Source: Cyrtodaria siliqua (Eukaryota; Mollusca; Bivalvia; Adapedonta; Hiatellidae). From it: a stretch of DNA of 64,000 nucleotides. Shown here piece after piece: positions 1-13,200 of this stretch. The notes beneath the pieces are model-generated. The model worked only from the letters and a program-made list of their open reading frames with translations, had not been told where the DNA came from and made no database searches. Position 1 is the first letter of the stretch, and every line of letters begins with the position of its first letter. The position numbers and the translations under genes were made by a program. Location of the stretch: positions 2,501 to 66,500 of the forward strand of contig JAWPHD010008300.1 of assembly GCA_037043455.1 (NCBI GenBank), read 5' to 3'.

Positions 1-384
1 ATGTCTATATGAAAAACATTCAAAATCTCAATATACAAACTTTGGAACCCCTTGGCACGGCCATTTTTAATCCCGTGGACTTCTTTTTAGGCGTTGGCGA
101 TCATTTTAAAAGAAAAACTTTTGAAATCTGTCTAGCGGTTCTTGAGAAGAAGATTTTTTAAGGTTTCGAATATATATATAGTAATGGCGGCCATCTTGGA
201 TGACGCGCTGACCTTATTTAAAAAATCTAAAAAGCATTCATCTAAGGATCATCCATGTGAAGTTTGGTCAAAATTGGCCAAGCGGTTTCTGAGGAGAAGT
301 CGTTTGAAGAAAAGTTAACGCCGACGGACGGACGACGGATGACGGACGACGAACGAAAAGTGATCCCAATAGATCACCTTAAGC

Positions 385-1500
385 CTTCGGCACAGTTGAT
401 CTAAATAGCGAGTCTATAGAAGCAGAACTTTTAAACAAACGGAGGTTATTTAGAAAATATATACCTATGTTTGAAAATTCAGACTGATATAAACTTTTTC
501 GGAAATTGTCATAATAACTCTGACATATACTATGTCGTGATCTAGGTGAAACAAGCCAAACTATAAAAGAAGCATTCACAACATTCAGTCATTCAAATAC
601 ACGCTTTTAACATAAACCAAATAGAAACAACGTATGTGACAACACAAACATAAAATGGTTGACAGTATGGGTATCGCCTTCAAACGGACAGAGGCATAAA
701 GGCCACCAGGTTCTAGGGTGCACTAAACCAAACCTCACTTTACTTTATTGTCACGGAATCATTACACCATATTTCGTGTTCCAACCAAATCGTTCTTGCA
801 TTGCCTTTCCACAAATGCCACAGGATATTGGTCACAGTATTTCAAAAGTATAATTATACCGTATTGGCACATTGTTTACGTATAAGTATACTTGCAATTG
901 CCACCATATTATATTATTGGTAATACGGAATCATGTACATGCGAATATATATAGCAGATAAGCATATCCGCGTATATGTGCTGGAAGATCTGCTATAACC
1001 CATGGGGACAGCTACAACTCAAGGAGTTCGACATTCGATCGCAAAACCGCGCCCGACGTCCAATCTCATCACAAAGTTCGACATAAACCAATACCGAATT
1101 AAAAAATCGTTTGTAAGCAGCTCCGTTAGCTATTTTTGGAAGAATATTCTTAAACATATAAATATTTCATGAAGATCGTGTAAAATTTAGATATCACACG
1201 GAAATCATCTAACAACCGGCGCCCGCCCGAACAACGTGAACATACAATACTAAACTGTTCATAAAATATAGGATAAACTAGAACTATCACTGAAGGTGAT
1301 GAATACGACGGCTAAAATTCTAAGTCAATGAAATGGTCATAACTCTGCAATAAATTAGGCACTCGACAATGGGTGATGTAGAGGGACATAAGGTCATCAG
1401 TTGTTATGGGAATATGAAGTTTGGAAACAACCCATTCAAAACTACTTGAGCAATGCAAATAATAAAATTGTGTTACGCGACGGGACAAAAATGTGTTACA
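385..1500. other. Downstream of gene A, mostly unrecognised
   Basis: Apart from the R fragment at 650-800 nothing is recognised. Bases 1-380 carry a 'gacggacggacgacgg' repeat ending in a small GTGATC/GATCAC hairpin. Confidence 0.5.
650..800 (-). repeat. Repeat R fragment
   Basis: A short stretch with 'ggttgacagtatgggtatcg' and 'caggttctagggtgcac' matches R. It is downstream of gene A. Confidence 0.6.
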
Positions 1501-1503
1501 GGA

Positions 1504-1942
1504 CTCACACCACTATTATCTCCCTTGAATACTCCTGCCCTACAGACGAAGGAGGTAGATAAAAAAAAACAAGTTCGCTTTTCTACATTTTACAGGATAC
1601 ATTGATTTATCTTTACCAGGTTCTAAATCTACAGCATTTTAGGAAGAGATCCCAGAAAAATGCATGTTGATATAAGATTTCCAGCTAATTCTGCCTCATT
1701 TTACACATCATGGGTCTAATCTCCACGGGGTTGTATTTTTGTCTAAATTTTGATAGGTGTCACGCAAACATGAAATTAAAAAAAGTTCAATCTGGTAAAT
1801 ATTCGTTAAAAGTTAATAGCATGCAGATATTGGATCAATGAAGAATTTAAGCATAAATACATGTTGCAAAATCTTTTTTATCTCTATGCCACGAACAAAA
1901 ACATTACAATGGGACCCTATGGAAAATTAATTGTGGTGTGAG
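1504..1942. mobile_element. MITE with TIRs, copy 1
   Basis: This 439-bp unit begins CTCACACCAC and ends GTGGTGTGAG, a perfect 10-bp inverted terminus extended by ATTA-rich bases. It is almost identical to copy 2 at 2,931-3,370. A third, partial copy in the reverse direction begins at 63,695. Confidence 0.78.
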
Positions 1943-1949
1943 ACGTTAA

Positions 1950-2250
1950 GAAAGAGCTGCAGAATGGGTATCTTTATTCGTTGTTCTTAAGGCAGTGCGC
2001 TTTAGAGCTGCAGAATGGCATTTTCATCCGTCATCTCTAAGGTATTGCGCTTTAGAGCTGCAGAACGACTATCTTTCATCCTTTAATGCTAAGGCATTGC
2101 GCTTTAGAGCTGCAGAACAGGTATCTTTCATCATTCATCTCTAATGCCTTGCAATTTAGAGCTTCAGAATGGGAATTTCCATCATTCATCTCTAAGCCCT
2201 TGCGCTTTAGAGCTGCAGAACGGGTACCTTACATCCTTCACCTCTAAGCA
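1950..2250 (+). repeat. 51-bp minisatellite
   Basis: About six units share 'gcgctttagagctgcagaa' followed by a 'tatctttcatcNttcat' block. It lies between the two MITE copies. Confidence 0.75.
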
Positions 2251-2930
2251 TTGTTTGTGTATCTGTGAACGTTTCAGACATGTTAGGACACAGTTAACAC
2301 GGTTATTCAGAAATCCCATCTGTGTATGTATAGTTACTTCAAGTTATCTTCATATTGCAGGAATTAGCAGAAATTTTACTTGATACCATGTTTAACTAAA
2401 AATTAACTATGTTTTCAAAACCAATACAGGAATAAGCATAATGTTAGCTTTATTTTACAGCTATTGGCTTGTAAAACAAACACACATATCAATGAAGACA
2501 GACTACTTTGAAAAAATGTCAAAATTAAAGCGAGAGACTGTTACTTTTCCTGGAAAATCAAAATTTTGACGGGTAACCCTTAGTTTGAGTTTATTATTTT
2601 CAGCATTTTTCTCAATAATCATTTCTTAAATATCGTTTTTATGCTATATTCAGATGAAGAGATGCCTTTTCATGTATATTTGAAAGTTTCAGACATAGCT
2701 GAGCACAAATGACCAGGAAAATGCAAAATCCTTATCACTACTGTAGATTTTCAAAATATTAAAGGTGCTCGGCCTGAATTTCGACCAATACCCTAGGTCA
2801 CTAAAACTTGAATAATTTGAAAAGCAATAAACATGGAATCAAACTTTTAGCACTTTTCAGCGTGTAATTGATTTGTATACATGTTCAATTATTATTGAGG
2901 TGATCATTAGAAAAAAAATGACCTTAAGGA

Positions 2931-3370
2931 CTCACACCACTATTATCTCCCTTGAATACTCCTGCCCTACAGACGAAGGAGGTAGATAAAAAAAAAACAA
3001 GTTCGCTTTTCTACATTTTACAGGATACATTGATTTATCTTTACCAGGTTCTAAATCTACAGCATTTTAGGAAGAGATCCCAGAAAAATGCATGTTGATA
3101 TAAGATTTCTAGCTAATTCTGCCTCATTTTACACATCATGGGTCTAATCTCCACGGGGTTGTATTTTTGTCTACATTTTGATAGGTGTCACGCAAACATG
3201 AAATTAAAAAAAGTTCAATCTGGTAAATATTCGTTAAAAGTTAATAGCATGCAGATATTGGATCAATGAAGAATTTAAGCATAAATACATGTTGCAAAAT
3301 CTTTTTTATCTCTATGCCACGAACAAAAACATTACAATGGGACCCTATGGAAAATTAATTGTGGTGTGAG
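2931..3370. mobile_element. MITE with TIRs, copy 2
   Basis: This 440-bp unit has the same termini and only a few differences from copy 1. About 990 bp separate the two copies, which are in direct orientation. Confidence 0.78.
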
Positions 3371-4022
3371 ACGTACATGGCGGGACGGGACGCGACGTGA
3401 CGATACGGGACGTTACGGACAAAGTTATTCCTATATAGTCCTTACTTCACTTTGTGAAAGCGGGGTATAGTGATAAGCAAGACGTTCCCACATAGCTTTA
3501 TTTACGGATACGGTGGTAAATAGGGTAACAGTCTACTTATCATTTGCCATCATACGACATATGACTTAAATTGCATATTATCTGCGTTTGCCAATTAAAT
3601 AAACCGACTTTCCATATACTAAATCGTTGCACATTTAGTAAATCGAACATTACTTGTTTTTAAATCATCAACATTTATTTAAATCGAAAACATTTAGTTG
3701 CGGCGATTTAAAATGGACATGCCCATTTAGTAAATGTGGTGGATTGACATAAATCGTTACACATTTAGTATATCGAACGTTTTTTTACCTAAGTCGCGCA
3801 CAGGTTAATCTCTATTGCACGTATATAATATTTTATCCGAACCGATTTTCAAACGTACGTTTTTTCATTAACGCTTACAATGCTGATGTCCCTGTTGTAT
3901 AAAGCATTTAGGCACTTAACAATGGCCTTAACATGCTGTTAAATCGTTTTGCTGAAACAAGCGTCCCAAACATTAAGTATATTATCATAAAATAAGAAAT
4001 GTTTATCAATTAGCAATTTGCC
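3371..4022. other. 3' flank of gene A with diverged short repeats
   Basis: A 'gggacg'-rich stretch lies at 3,380-3,420. Several 'catttagtaaatcg'-like units recur at 3,590-3,790. No gene was seen. Confidence 0.5.
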
Positions 4023-4028
4023 TTTATT
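4023..4028 (-). promoter_or_regulatory. Possible poly(A) signal of gene A
   Basis: AATAAA on the minus strand begins one base after the TAG stop codon. This would imply a very short 3' UTR of about 25-30 bases. No downstream GU-rich element was verified. In genes B and C an ATTAAA overlaps the stop codon instead. Confidence 0.35.
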
Positions 4029-4029
4029 A

Positions 4030-4292
4030 CTAATAGTATTTTCTTATCATCATTGTGACCGATCTGAGTGAGTTGTTGTAAGCATGCCATGTGTACCAGT
4101 TTATACCATCAGCAAACGAATCGTGGTGACCATACAGGTATTGTCCGTTCAGGTTGGCGCAATGACAGCTGTTGTACCACCATGCACCTTTATGCGCTCT
4201 GGCACAGTTGGCGCCAGTCAGATCGTTGTCCCTGTCGAATGTCGAAAATTTCATACCGTTGGCAGGACGTCCGCAAGATATCATAGCATCAC
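4030..4292 (-). CDS. Gene A exon F4: C-terminal fibrinogen-related domain
   Basis: This 263-bp terminal exon follows a TATGCAG acceptor and ends with TAG. It encodes FSTFDRDND (calcium loop), [32 protein letters not shown] and [10 protein letters not shown]. The binding-pocket loop [10 protein letters not shown] differs from the [10 protein letters not shown] type of gene C. It carries a second Cys two residues after the canonical one in the WWYNSCHC segment. Confidence 0.93.
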
Positions 4293-7200
4293 CTGCATAA
4301 ACAATTATGCAATCTATATACGGCGGTCGTATATTACTCCTAATTGGCAAAATAAACTTAAGTTTATATTATTAAAACCTAGCGCATAATGTTTTATTCC
4401 GTAGAGGTTAATATACGGCTGTGGTCTACCTTTTGTCGATAAAGGTGTGCCATTATCGACAAAATGCACACCACGGCTGTATATTCGATTCAAATTTCTG
4501 TGTTGAAAACTAAGATAACAATTATTTAGCACATGTTTCTGATTGTTAAAGCTCATATTACCTGCATTTCCTGAATAGTTGAACAAAGTTAGTCGATAGC
4601 CGTTTTGTTCGTTACCAATATGGAATAACGTATATTCAGCATATTTTGTTACACCGTCGAAGTCCTTCATTTCTATTCGAAGTTCATGGTTTGCATTGGA
4701 TGTTATCTCATGTATTGCATCATTTCCTATTAAATCACAGACATATTATATAACATTTATTTGCAATTAAACGTTTTTAATGGTAGATAAATGAAGAAAA
4801 AAATGTACTCAGGATAATAAACGGTTAAAGACAAACACGGATCAAAATGTGCAAACAGCAATATTAGCGTGCGTACTTGTGTTCGCATATAATTAGCTAG
4901 AGTTGATTAAAGCTATATTGGGATGTACCTAGCCAATATTCGCCATATGGGGATCCAAAACCATCTTTGTATGCCTGCCAGTTTCTGTAAAAATCCACCG
5001 ATCCATTATAGCGTCTTTGAATTATCTGAAAGGGACAATATATAAAACGCTTTCTTAGATAATAGCATTATACAATACTTTAGTTTTTTAACAGCTACAT
5101 TTAACACTGGTTTACATAGTTACATTTAATAAAAAGTTGATTAGTGACGAAGATCACCGTCCTAAACACATTTAAAACATACAGTACACATGATAATTAG
5201 TCTACATGATAAAGCACCTATAGTGACAAAGATCACCGTCCTAAACACATTTAAAACATACAGTACACCACATGAGACATGATAAAGCACCTATAGTGGC
5301 ATAGGTTGCTTTACTAAGAAGACAGTAAATGTGTGGACTAATGTAAGACATCATGAAAACAATCCCTGAAACAGTTTTGGACGCGTAGAGATCAGCAATG
5401 TTTCCATTTATGACATTTTATAAAACCACTACACGTTTACTTGAGGCATCTGACGTGCAACATTTTAGACAATTCTTTTAGAATATGTCCCTTGCCGATA
5501 CAACATTAGGTATTACAGAATAGCTTCTAAAGAACTAAAGAAACGTCATAGTATTCAAAAGTTGTTCAGATATGTGAATAGTCACTCGCAAAACGGACAT
5601 ATTGAATGGAGTCAGTAGTAATTTACGCAAAACATGAGATAAATACATGACATTGCTACCAAAGCCTACGTTTAAAGCCATGATTTCCAGCAATAACAAA
5701 ATCTCAAAACTCTCTTATTCTTTGACCTGTAGAACCAAACTTCAAGCCTTATACATCTTAATTACTCCACTCTCACGAACAGTGTATTGCTCATACGAAA
5801 TATGTATGCATGTATACATACCGTCCAAGCATTGTTACCAGAATCTAATTCACAGAAGACATGTACTGCTAGCTGTGGTGTACCATCCGGATATATCGTA
5901 TACACACCACTTTTGTTACCGATGTGGTGATCTTTAACTTCGGAACATTCCAATGGAAGATCGGAGGCTAAATACAAAATAGCATATATTAAACGATCAC
6001 TATAACTTGAGCCCCATTGACTATCCATATATATACTGAAAGGAAAAAGAAACGCATAATGGATATTTCCGCTTTATATTGTATGTTTAATATGCTACCG
6101 CTAATCGAATGGTACAGGGCGACATTAGGCCTGTCCTTTCGGAAAGAAGGTTTAAACAGCATCGAACACACCAATGGTTATCCCTTTAAAGTTTCATTTT
6201 CGACAGAATGCGCATTTGGCTCAAGCAGGTGATCAAACTTAGGATTTAAACGTTGCATTAAACACAATACTGAAATGGCTTCATTTTTTCAAGCGAAACT
6301 TCAACATTTATTAATTTCGTGTAATAAAGTATACACTGATTAAAAGGTCTACTATATGACAGAGTTATCCTTTCTGTAATTAGTTGTAGCCCCTTTTTAT
6401 ACAAAACACGTATAGGCAATCTTTTGATTATGCGTTTCTTTTTCCTTTCAGTATATATATATATACTGTTTATATTTCAATGGATATATTTTCGTTCTCA
6501 AATGGATATTTGAGCTTGAAAGCTGCCTTATTTTGTATTGTCTATATAGTTATATATGTGTAACACGCAACACGCAACACTACAGTATCAACGAGTTTTC
6601 AGTCATTCACTCCTACAAAATGACAGCTATATATTTTTTTACATTATTTGTTTAATATTTTGTTATACTTAGGTTTTCTTTTTGTTTTGAAAAGCAAATG
6701 GTTAGATCGTCTACATCGTCTATGCAAGTTAGAAAAATACAATTGGTTTTGTTTGTGGTATAGTTAAAAAAGCAGAATCATGTTTGTCTTACAATAAAGC
6801 CTTGAAATAGTATATGAGCATGTATCGAATGAGGTCGGAGAATGAAATACTTTCTCAGATACACTGTATGAGATAAGTACTATTTAATAGCAAAGTGTGA
6901 GTTAGCACTCCGAGATGGAGCTTATTCGTCGAATTCGCTTACGTGGTTGCACAAGGTTGTCACAGACCATATCGCGGTTACAAAGCCTGGTGGAGTTGCA
7001 ACATATGGTACACAGAGCGTGATGACCCTCTGAACGTCGTCCTACTATTGATCCTACCGAGTGATGGCACGTCTAATAATAGACAATTTGTTTGTTTGTA
7101 TGTTTTTTACGTCAAATTCAACACATGTAAGGTTATGTATGATGGTCGATTTTCTGTGTTGGAGGCAGACCAACCACATTTCCTGGGTAGAACCAGTATT

Positions 7201-10200
7201 GTACACCTCCCGCTATCAGTAAGAATCCTGATAATAGACATACAGGTATGCTCTCAATCAAGGTACATTAGTAATAATGAAAAATATCAAACATGATACA
7301 CTGTAATAGAACGAAAATAAAGCTTGGCTTTATTCAGTATGTAGTTACGCAACGTAACCACGAGACCTACAAATCAAAACAGGAAACATTTAACAAAGTA
7401 TTGATTTATCTGTTGTCTCACCTCAGTGCAGAAACTACGTAAATGCGCCAATGTTACATATGTTAGTGCATAAGCATTGCTTTTCTATCGCTGTATTGCA
7501 CTGGCCATTATTTGCTTTAGGTCTCACCCAAAGGACTGATCAGATGTGAACTTTTACGTATTTCGACAATTAATCTAAAATAGGTCGAGGCTGGGATAAA
7601 ACGCACGATCTTTGAATTACTAAACCTGAGCGCTGCTCAATGTTTTATATGTAAAACAATCCCTTTTTAAAGAACGTGTTTGTCGAAAGACATTTTTCAG
7701 CAGCATAATATGAATCATAACGTGGCCATCTTCAATCCAATCTTGATAGTAAACGACATCTTATTGGTCAGTTATATAATAAACACATCTCATTTAATTG
7801 ATATCACCGATTCGGTTTTAGTAAAAGCAGATATAAAAGTCGAACCGAAAATGTAGCTTTTACAGAACGCAGTCAACGCTCTAAAACAAACAACAACTAC
7901 AATGTTACTAAGAAGCAAGGCATGAGACATCACAAACACAAACGGGTGGACAATAGGGATACCCCCATTGGAACAGTCAGTGGCAAATGACCGCTGGGGG
8001 GTTTAAACCAAGTTCTAGGTTGCATCACACCTCACACTTACTCTGTTGTCATCCCAATAAAAGAGTTATGGAACTGCTACCAGTATATGTATCTTTATGT
8101 TGTACCTCTAAAACATGTATGACGGAAACGTCGTAATCGATTACGAGTGAAAGGAGCCTTCTTTTGGTCAATATTAGACTTAACCTTTTATGTATTGACA
8201 TCTCCATTAGGTGTCTGTTAAAGTCGTCCCATGAAACCGTTACCAATACCTTGATCTTTTTGTTACACCCCTAGAGTAATGTATCATTATGTAATGTACC
8301 CTCTGTCGCCATAAAGGTTATGGCCTTATGACGTTATGAAGCGACACTTATGTTTAACCACTTTCTTGATACAAACGTTCCACTAAATATGTTATTAGTC
8401 TAATGTGTTGCTGCTATTGTTTTCTAGAATTATACCTGCTTGGGTAACATGAATATTTGCTTTCTACCATTGACATGTAATTATGTCATGTAAACACACT
8501 TTTGAAGTTTTAAACTTTCCAAAATGACGAAGTTGAAACCCCAATTACTCTTAAATTACTCAATAGCACTTGATCATCAGCTTAGACCAAATATCGTGTT
8601 AATATGAATAGCATTTATATTGAGCACATATGTAAGTTTTGGGTTTAAAAGAAAATACTCGTTAAAAATTATATTATTTATCACAAATAGCAATTAAACA
8701 GAAACAGCAATTAAATACAGAGTGGTATTAAACTCGTAAACAGCATTTTAAATAATTAAAAACATATTCAAAAGTCGAACAGGAGGAGATGTTGCATTCA
8801 CAGAACGAAGACAAGAAGAAAAGTTAAAATATGTATTACCTGCAAGGCCCCACAACCATAGTCGTACATGATCGAGCCTGATTCAGTTGTGTACTTATGC
8901 ATAAAGCATACCTAAAAATGATGAAAACATGTCCATATCCATTACTTCGTTACAAGACACAAGAGTACGAGAAGTACAATAGAGGCCTGTGCTATGTGTA
9001 TGAATATATAATATAACTAAAAATTAATTAACTGAACATTTACATATTTTGAACAATTTTAGTACAATAAGGAATGGCAACTGGGGTAAATGATTAAAAA
9101 ACAGCCGGCAGCAATAATATCTAGGTCATCTACATGCTTTATTAATGTGCCTATATTTTACAGTATGTGTCTTTACATTTTACTAGATTTTATTATAAGT
9201 ACTTCCGTTATTAGCAAAATATTTATACTACAGGCACAATATTGTGTATGTTTCTATATAAACTGAATCATTTTAGTATATTTAAGGAACATGTGTCAAC
9301 GTATCTGATGAAATAAATATGTGAATAACCTTTCGCAAGCAAAATAATATCCTGTGTACATCAAACAAAAAGTATGCGACATCTCCCTCTTGCAAATATA
9401 ATGCACATGCTTTGTGTACGGGCAAGAACTGTCGTGGGTATTGATGACAGTGATTGGTCATTGAATATATAGAACATATGAATCTTCCTTTAAATATGAC
9501 ACAAGAGGACAAGCGGCAACATGGGTAACTGCAATCTAAAAATCCTGACACATGCTTTAAAATACATAACAATACGACTGTCTGATTCTCAACCGAGGAT
9601 TGTTCACATATTCATCAGTAAATACTGAAAATGGGATCCTTTGGCAGCAAAAAACACAAACAAGAGAAAAAAGTAGCAAACTCGCTTTTATTGAGTATGT
9701 TCATGAGAGATAATATATAGTGTAACACTTCTCACACCTCCTAGCACCAGCTTTCGTTTTTTATATTATATATACATGATCATTTAAGTGTTTTACTCAT
9801 ACTGCCTATTAATGCTGTCTTGCTTGTTAGAGATTAAAACCTGGCGGGGATATCTTTAATTACATTGTCCCGTTATTTTGGGACGACAATAGGGTAACAG
9901 TGAGGTTTGGTGTACCGTAGAAACTGGTTTAAACTCCCAGTGGCCTGTTTCGCCACTGTCCGTTACATGGCGGTAGCCTTAGTGTCAACTATTTTGTGTT
10001 TGTGATTGACTGTCGTCCTTCAATGATTGAATAAGTAGGTCATGTTACAACCATGACAACCTCGTAAAACCAAAGTAAATGCAATACTCGTCAATAATAT
10101 AAGTGTTCGGTACTTACGCAATATGAAAGACTCCACAAAATGCAACCACAAACATAAATTATTTCGAATATAGATGCTAAAATGAATATATGTCGCTATG

Positions 10201-13200
10201 CATCTACGCAACGCAAAAAGTATACGATTATTCAAATTCCAAAGTATTTCGACAAAATTTAATTAGAGAACATTTAACATGAAAGAAAAATGAAACAAAC
10301 GCAGTGTGGCATATACCTCATTATCATCACAGGTCACGTAATGTTGACAAGCCGTCTCACCTTCAACATTACTACAAGACAGACACTGTTGACCCGCATC
10401 TGAAATTCAAAATAAAAAAGTAATACTTAATACTCAATTGGAATTATGCTGTCTTCTTATGAAAGCAACGGACGGATCATGTTTTCGTATGACTTTTCTA
10501 TTTTTCCATGCATTCGTTTCCAAATCAACTGCTCAATATTGTTCTGATTATCAGGTTGAACCACTGTCTGTTTGATTCGTCGACCATAACATTGGACATG
10601 CAAAAGAAGGTATACAAATAGAACAGGAAATGTAGTCCTCACAGAAAACAGTCAACCAAAAACACGCATTAAACCAAACAACGATTACAATGTTAATAAT
10701 CAAGGCAAATGACATAAAACACACACACAAGAGTTGTCAAAGGGTATCGCATTTGAACGGTCAGGGGAACTTAATGCCGCTGGGGTTTTAAACCAGATTT
10801 TAGGATGCACCAAACATCACTCTTACCATATTGTCATCCCAGTAAACAGTGTAAATAAAAAATCTCCCGCCAGATTATAATCTGCTCATCAAACAAGGCA
10901 GCATTAATAGGCAATATAAGTAAAACACATAGCTGATCATGTATATATGAATATAAAACAACAAATGCATAGAAAGCCGAAAAGCAAGTACTCTAAGACA
11001 TGGAAGAAGCCAGCGCACCAAGAGCATCAATAGAACAAACCGTTAAGTGTACTACAAGAACATATTTGAATCCTTCTATTAGATATCTGTTAACATTGCC
11101 CGTTCCATTAAATCTCTGTTAACATTAGCCCTTCTACTAAATCTCTATTAACATTTATTTTCCTATTGTATCTCTGTTAAGAATAACTTTTCTAATACAT
11201 ATCATCACACTCCTTTATAAGTTCTAAAGTTATAGCATTTCCCCCTTTTTAGCTAACTCTAGCATATTCACATTTTATCCGATATTTTCCAAGCTAACTT
11301 CATAATATACATTGCCCTGGGGGAAAAGAGAAAACTCATGTTTTGTGGTCATCATGTCAAAGGTTAAGGTCGCCATGACCTTATATGGGAATACGCATTC
11401 CGGGCAGCAAATTAGAAATCATATCACCCACACTCATGAACTCACGGTACATTGCTTTGGATGAACCCTATTGTATTTGAGGTTATTAGTTCAAAGGTCA
11501 AAGTCACTGAGACCTTATATAGAAAAACACATTCCTAGAAATAACTTTGAAACCACACTCATGACATTTCATAGGTACATTTCCCTTGGTGAAAGTAGCA
11601 ACCCTGTTGTTTTGGGATCAGTAGGGTGAAGGTCAAGGATGCCATGATTTGTTTGTGTTTGAACGGTGTTTAACAACATTTTCATCACAATTTAGGTTAT
11701 ATATGATGGTAGATTTTTTTGTGGTGGTGGCAGACCAATCACTTTTCCTCTATAAAACCAGTACTGTAGACCTCCTGCCCACCGTAAGAATTAACACTAC
11801 CTCACTTACAAGTCGAGTTCCCAGTTGGATTCGAACTCGCAGCGGTGTGGGGCGAGGTTTACATTGCAACATCGTTAACCCCTCGGCCACGGAGACACTA
11901 TCAAAAGGATGCCATGAACTTATATGGACATATTCATTCTTCGAAAGCATAACACCCACCATCATGAAACCGCATTGGTTTGTTGCCCTTTATGAGAGGT
12001 GGAACCCTATTGATGTTGGCATCAGTCGGGCAAAGGTCAAGGTCGTTATGACCTCAAATGGAAATAGCATTCCCAGCAAAACAATAAAAAGCATAATACC
12101 CACCCTTATGTCTGAGAGTTTAAAATAATATACAGTCTTGCAAAATTTAAATATTACAACAAACAACTACACCAAACAATACATTCCAGTAGCACGTGTT
12201 TAGTATTGATTGTTTAATATAATAATTTCATATATTTAATTGACATGTCTGAATGTCGTGGTGCGAATGTTTTCTCAGAAAGAAAGAGAAGCACGATAAC
12301 AGATAACAACGTTATATTCTTGGCTATGGCGACCAAGTTATAGCATGCAAGAAAGTGGAATTTAACATAGACCAACAAGATATTGCGGGAAATGGTTTTG
12401 CCAATTGTCCAGGCTGTTTCATTCACTACCTCGTTTAGGGACAATTTGTTATCTGAAAATGTGTAATGCAGTTTTGGATAAAAAGTGCTGACCTAAACAA
12501 GATATTTTCTAAATAATGTTTATGTACACTTAGTGGTCTCCACTAATACAGTGTTGTACAGAGTGCTCTGCAGGCACTATCTTATAAGGTAACGTATTCG
12601 TCTTGCTAGAGCTTGCAATCGAGTGAATGACTTTAACATTCGAAACTTTTTTTTATTACAAATATGCTACTCAATCAGAGATGTCTTTATCATAATATCT
12701 TCGAAAAGCCTCTGAAAAAGTATATTAATTATTATTATTATTATCTAATTTTAAAATATAAAACAAATCAGGCCTTGAATTCACCAACCATTCGTTAGAA
12801 TATTCTTAGACTTGAGCTCAATTATGTAAATTTTAATCACAAATATTTCTATAAGTTTACAGAATAAACGTTCATAACAAGCTGCCATGTATAAATATGA
12901 TGCATACTAATACGTAGCAACTTCTTACGATTGTTTATCTTTGAAGGTCACGGAAATAGTTGTGAACAAAATTTCAGTACTTGGGCTCAAGTCTAAGAAT
13001 CGTTTGAAGAATGGTTGGTGAATTCAAGGCCTGAACTCTTCTGAAATAAGAACTATCACTGACTTATATGGTGGCATGATTTACAAACGTCGTAGATTTT
13101 TAGTCATGATCTCTTTCATAAAGTCTGTATCAAGCTAGGGAGCGTGAGTGGTTTTGCATCTTATATTACCTCTAATGAACTCAATAAAACCGTGTCTGCT

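Noticed and set aside
1504..3370. LTR retrotransposon bounded by two direct repeats
   Set aside because: Each repeat has its own inverted ends, there is no coding sequence, primer site or polypurine tract between, and a solo inverted copy occurs at 63,695.
4068..4389. Open frames on the plus strand opposite gene A exon F4
   Set aside because: They are antisense shadows of the fibrinogen-domain exon on the minus strand.
6943..10399. Three-finger toxin gene
   Set aside because: The Cys pattern is Ly6-like, but the exons are spliced in phase to a fibrinogen-related domain. A recognition protein is the simpler reading.
11649..12128. A 159-codon open frame on the plus strand
   Set aside because: It runs through a SINE with target-site duplications and into a tandem repeat on its far side. 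There is no family signal.
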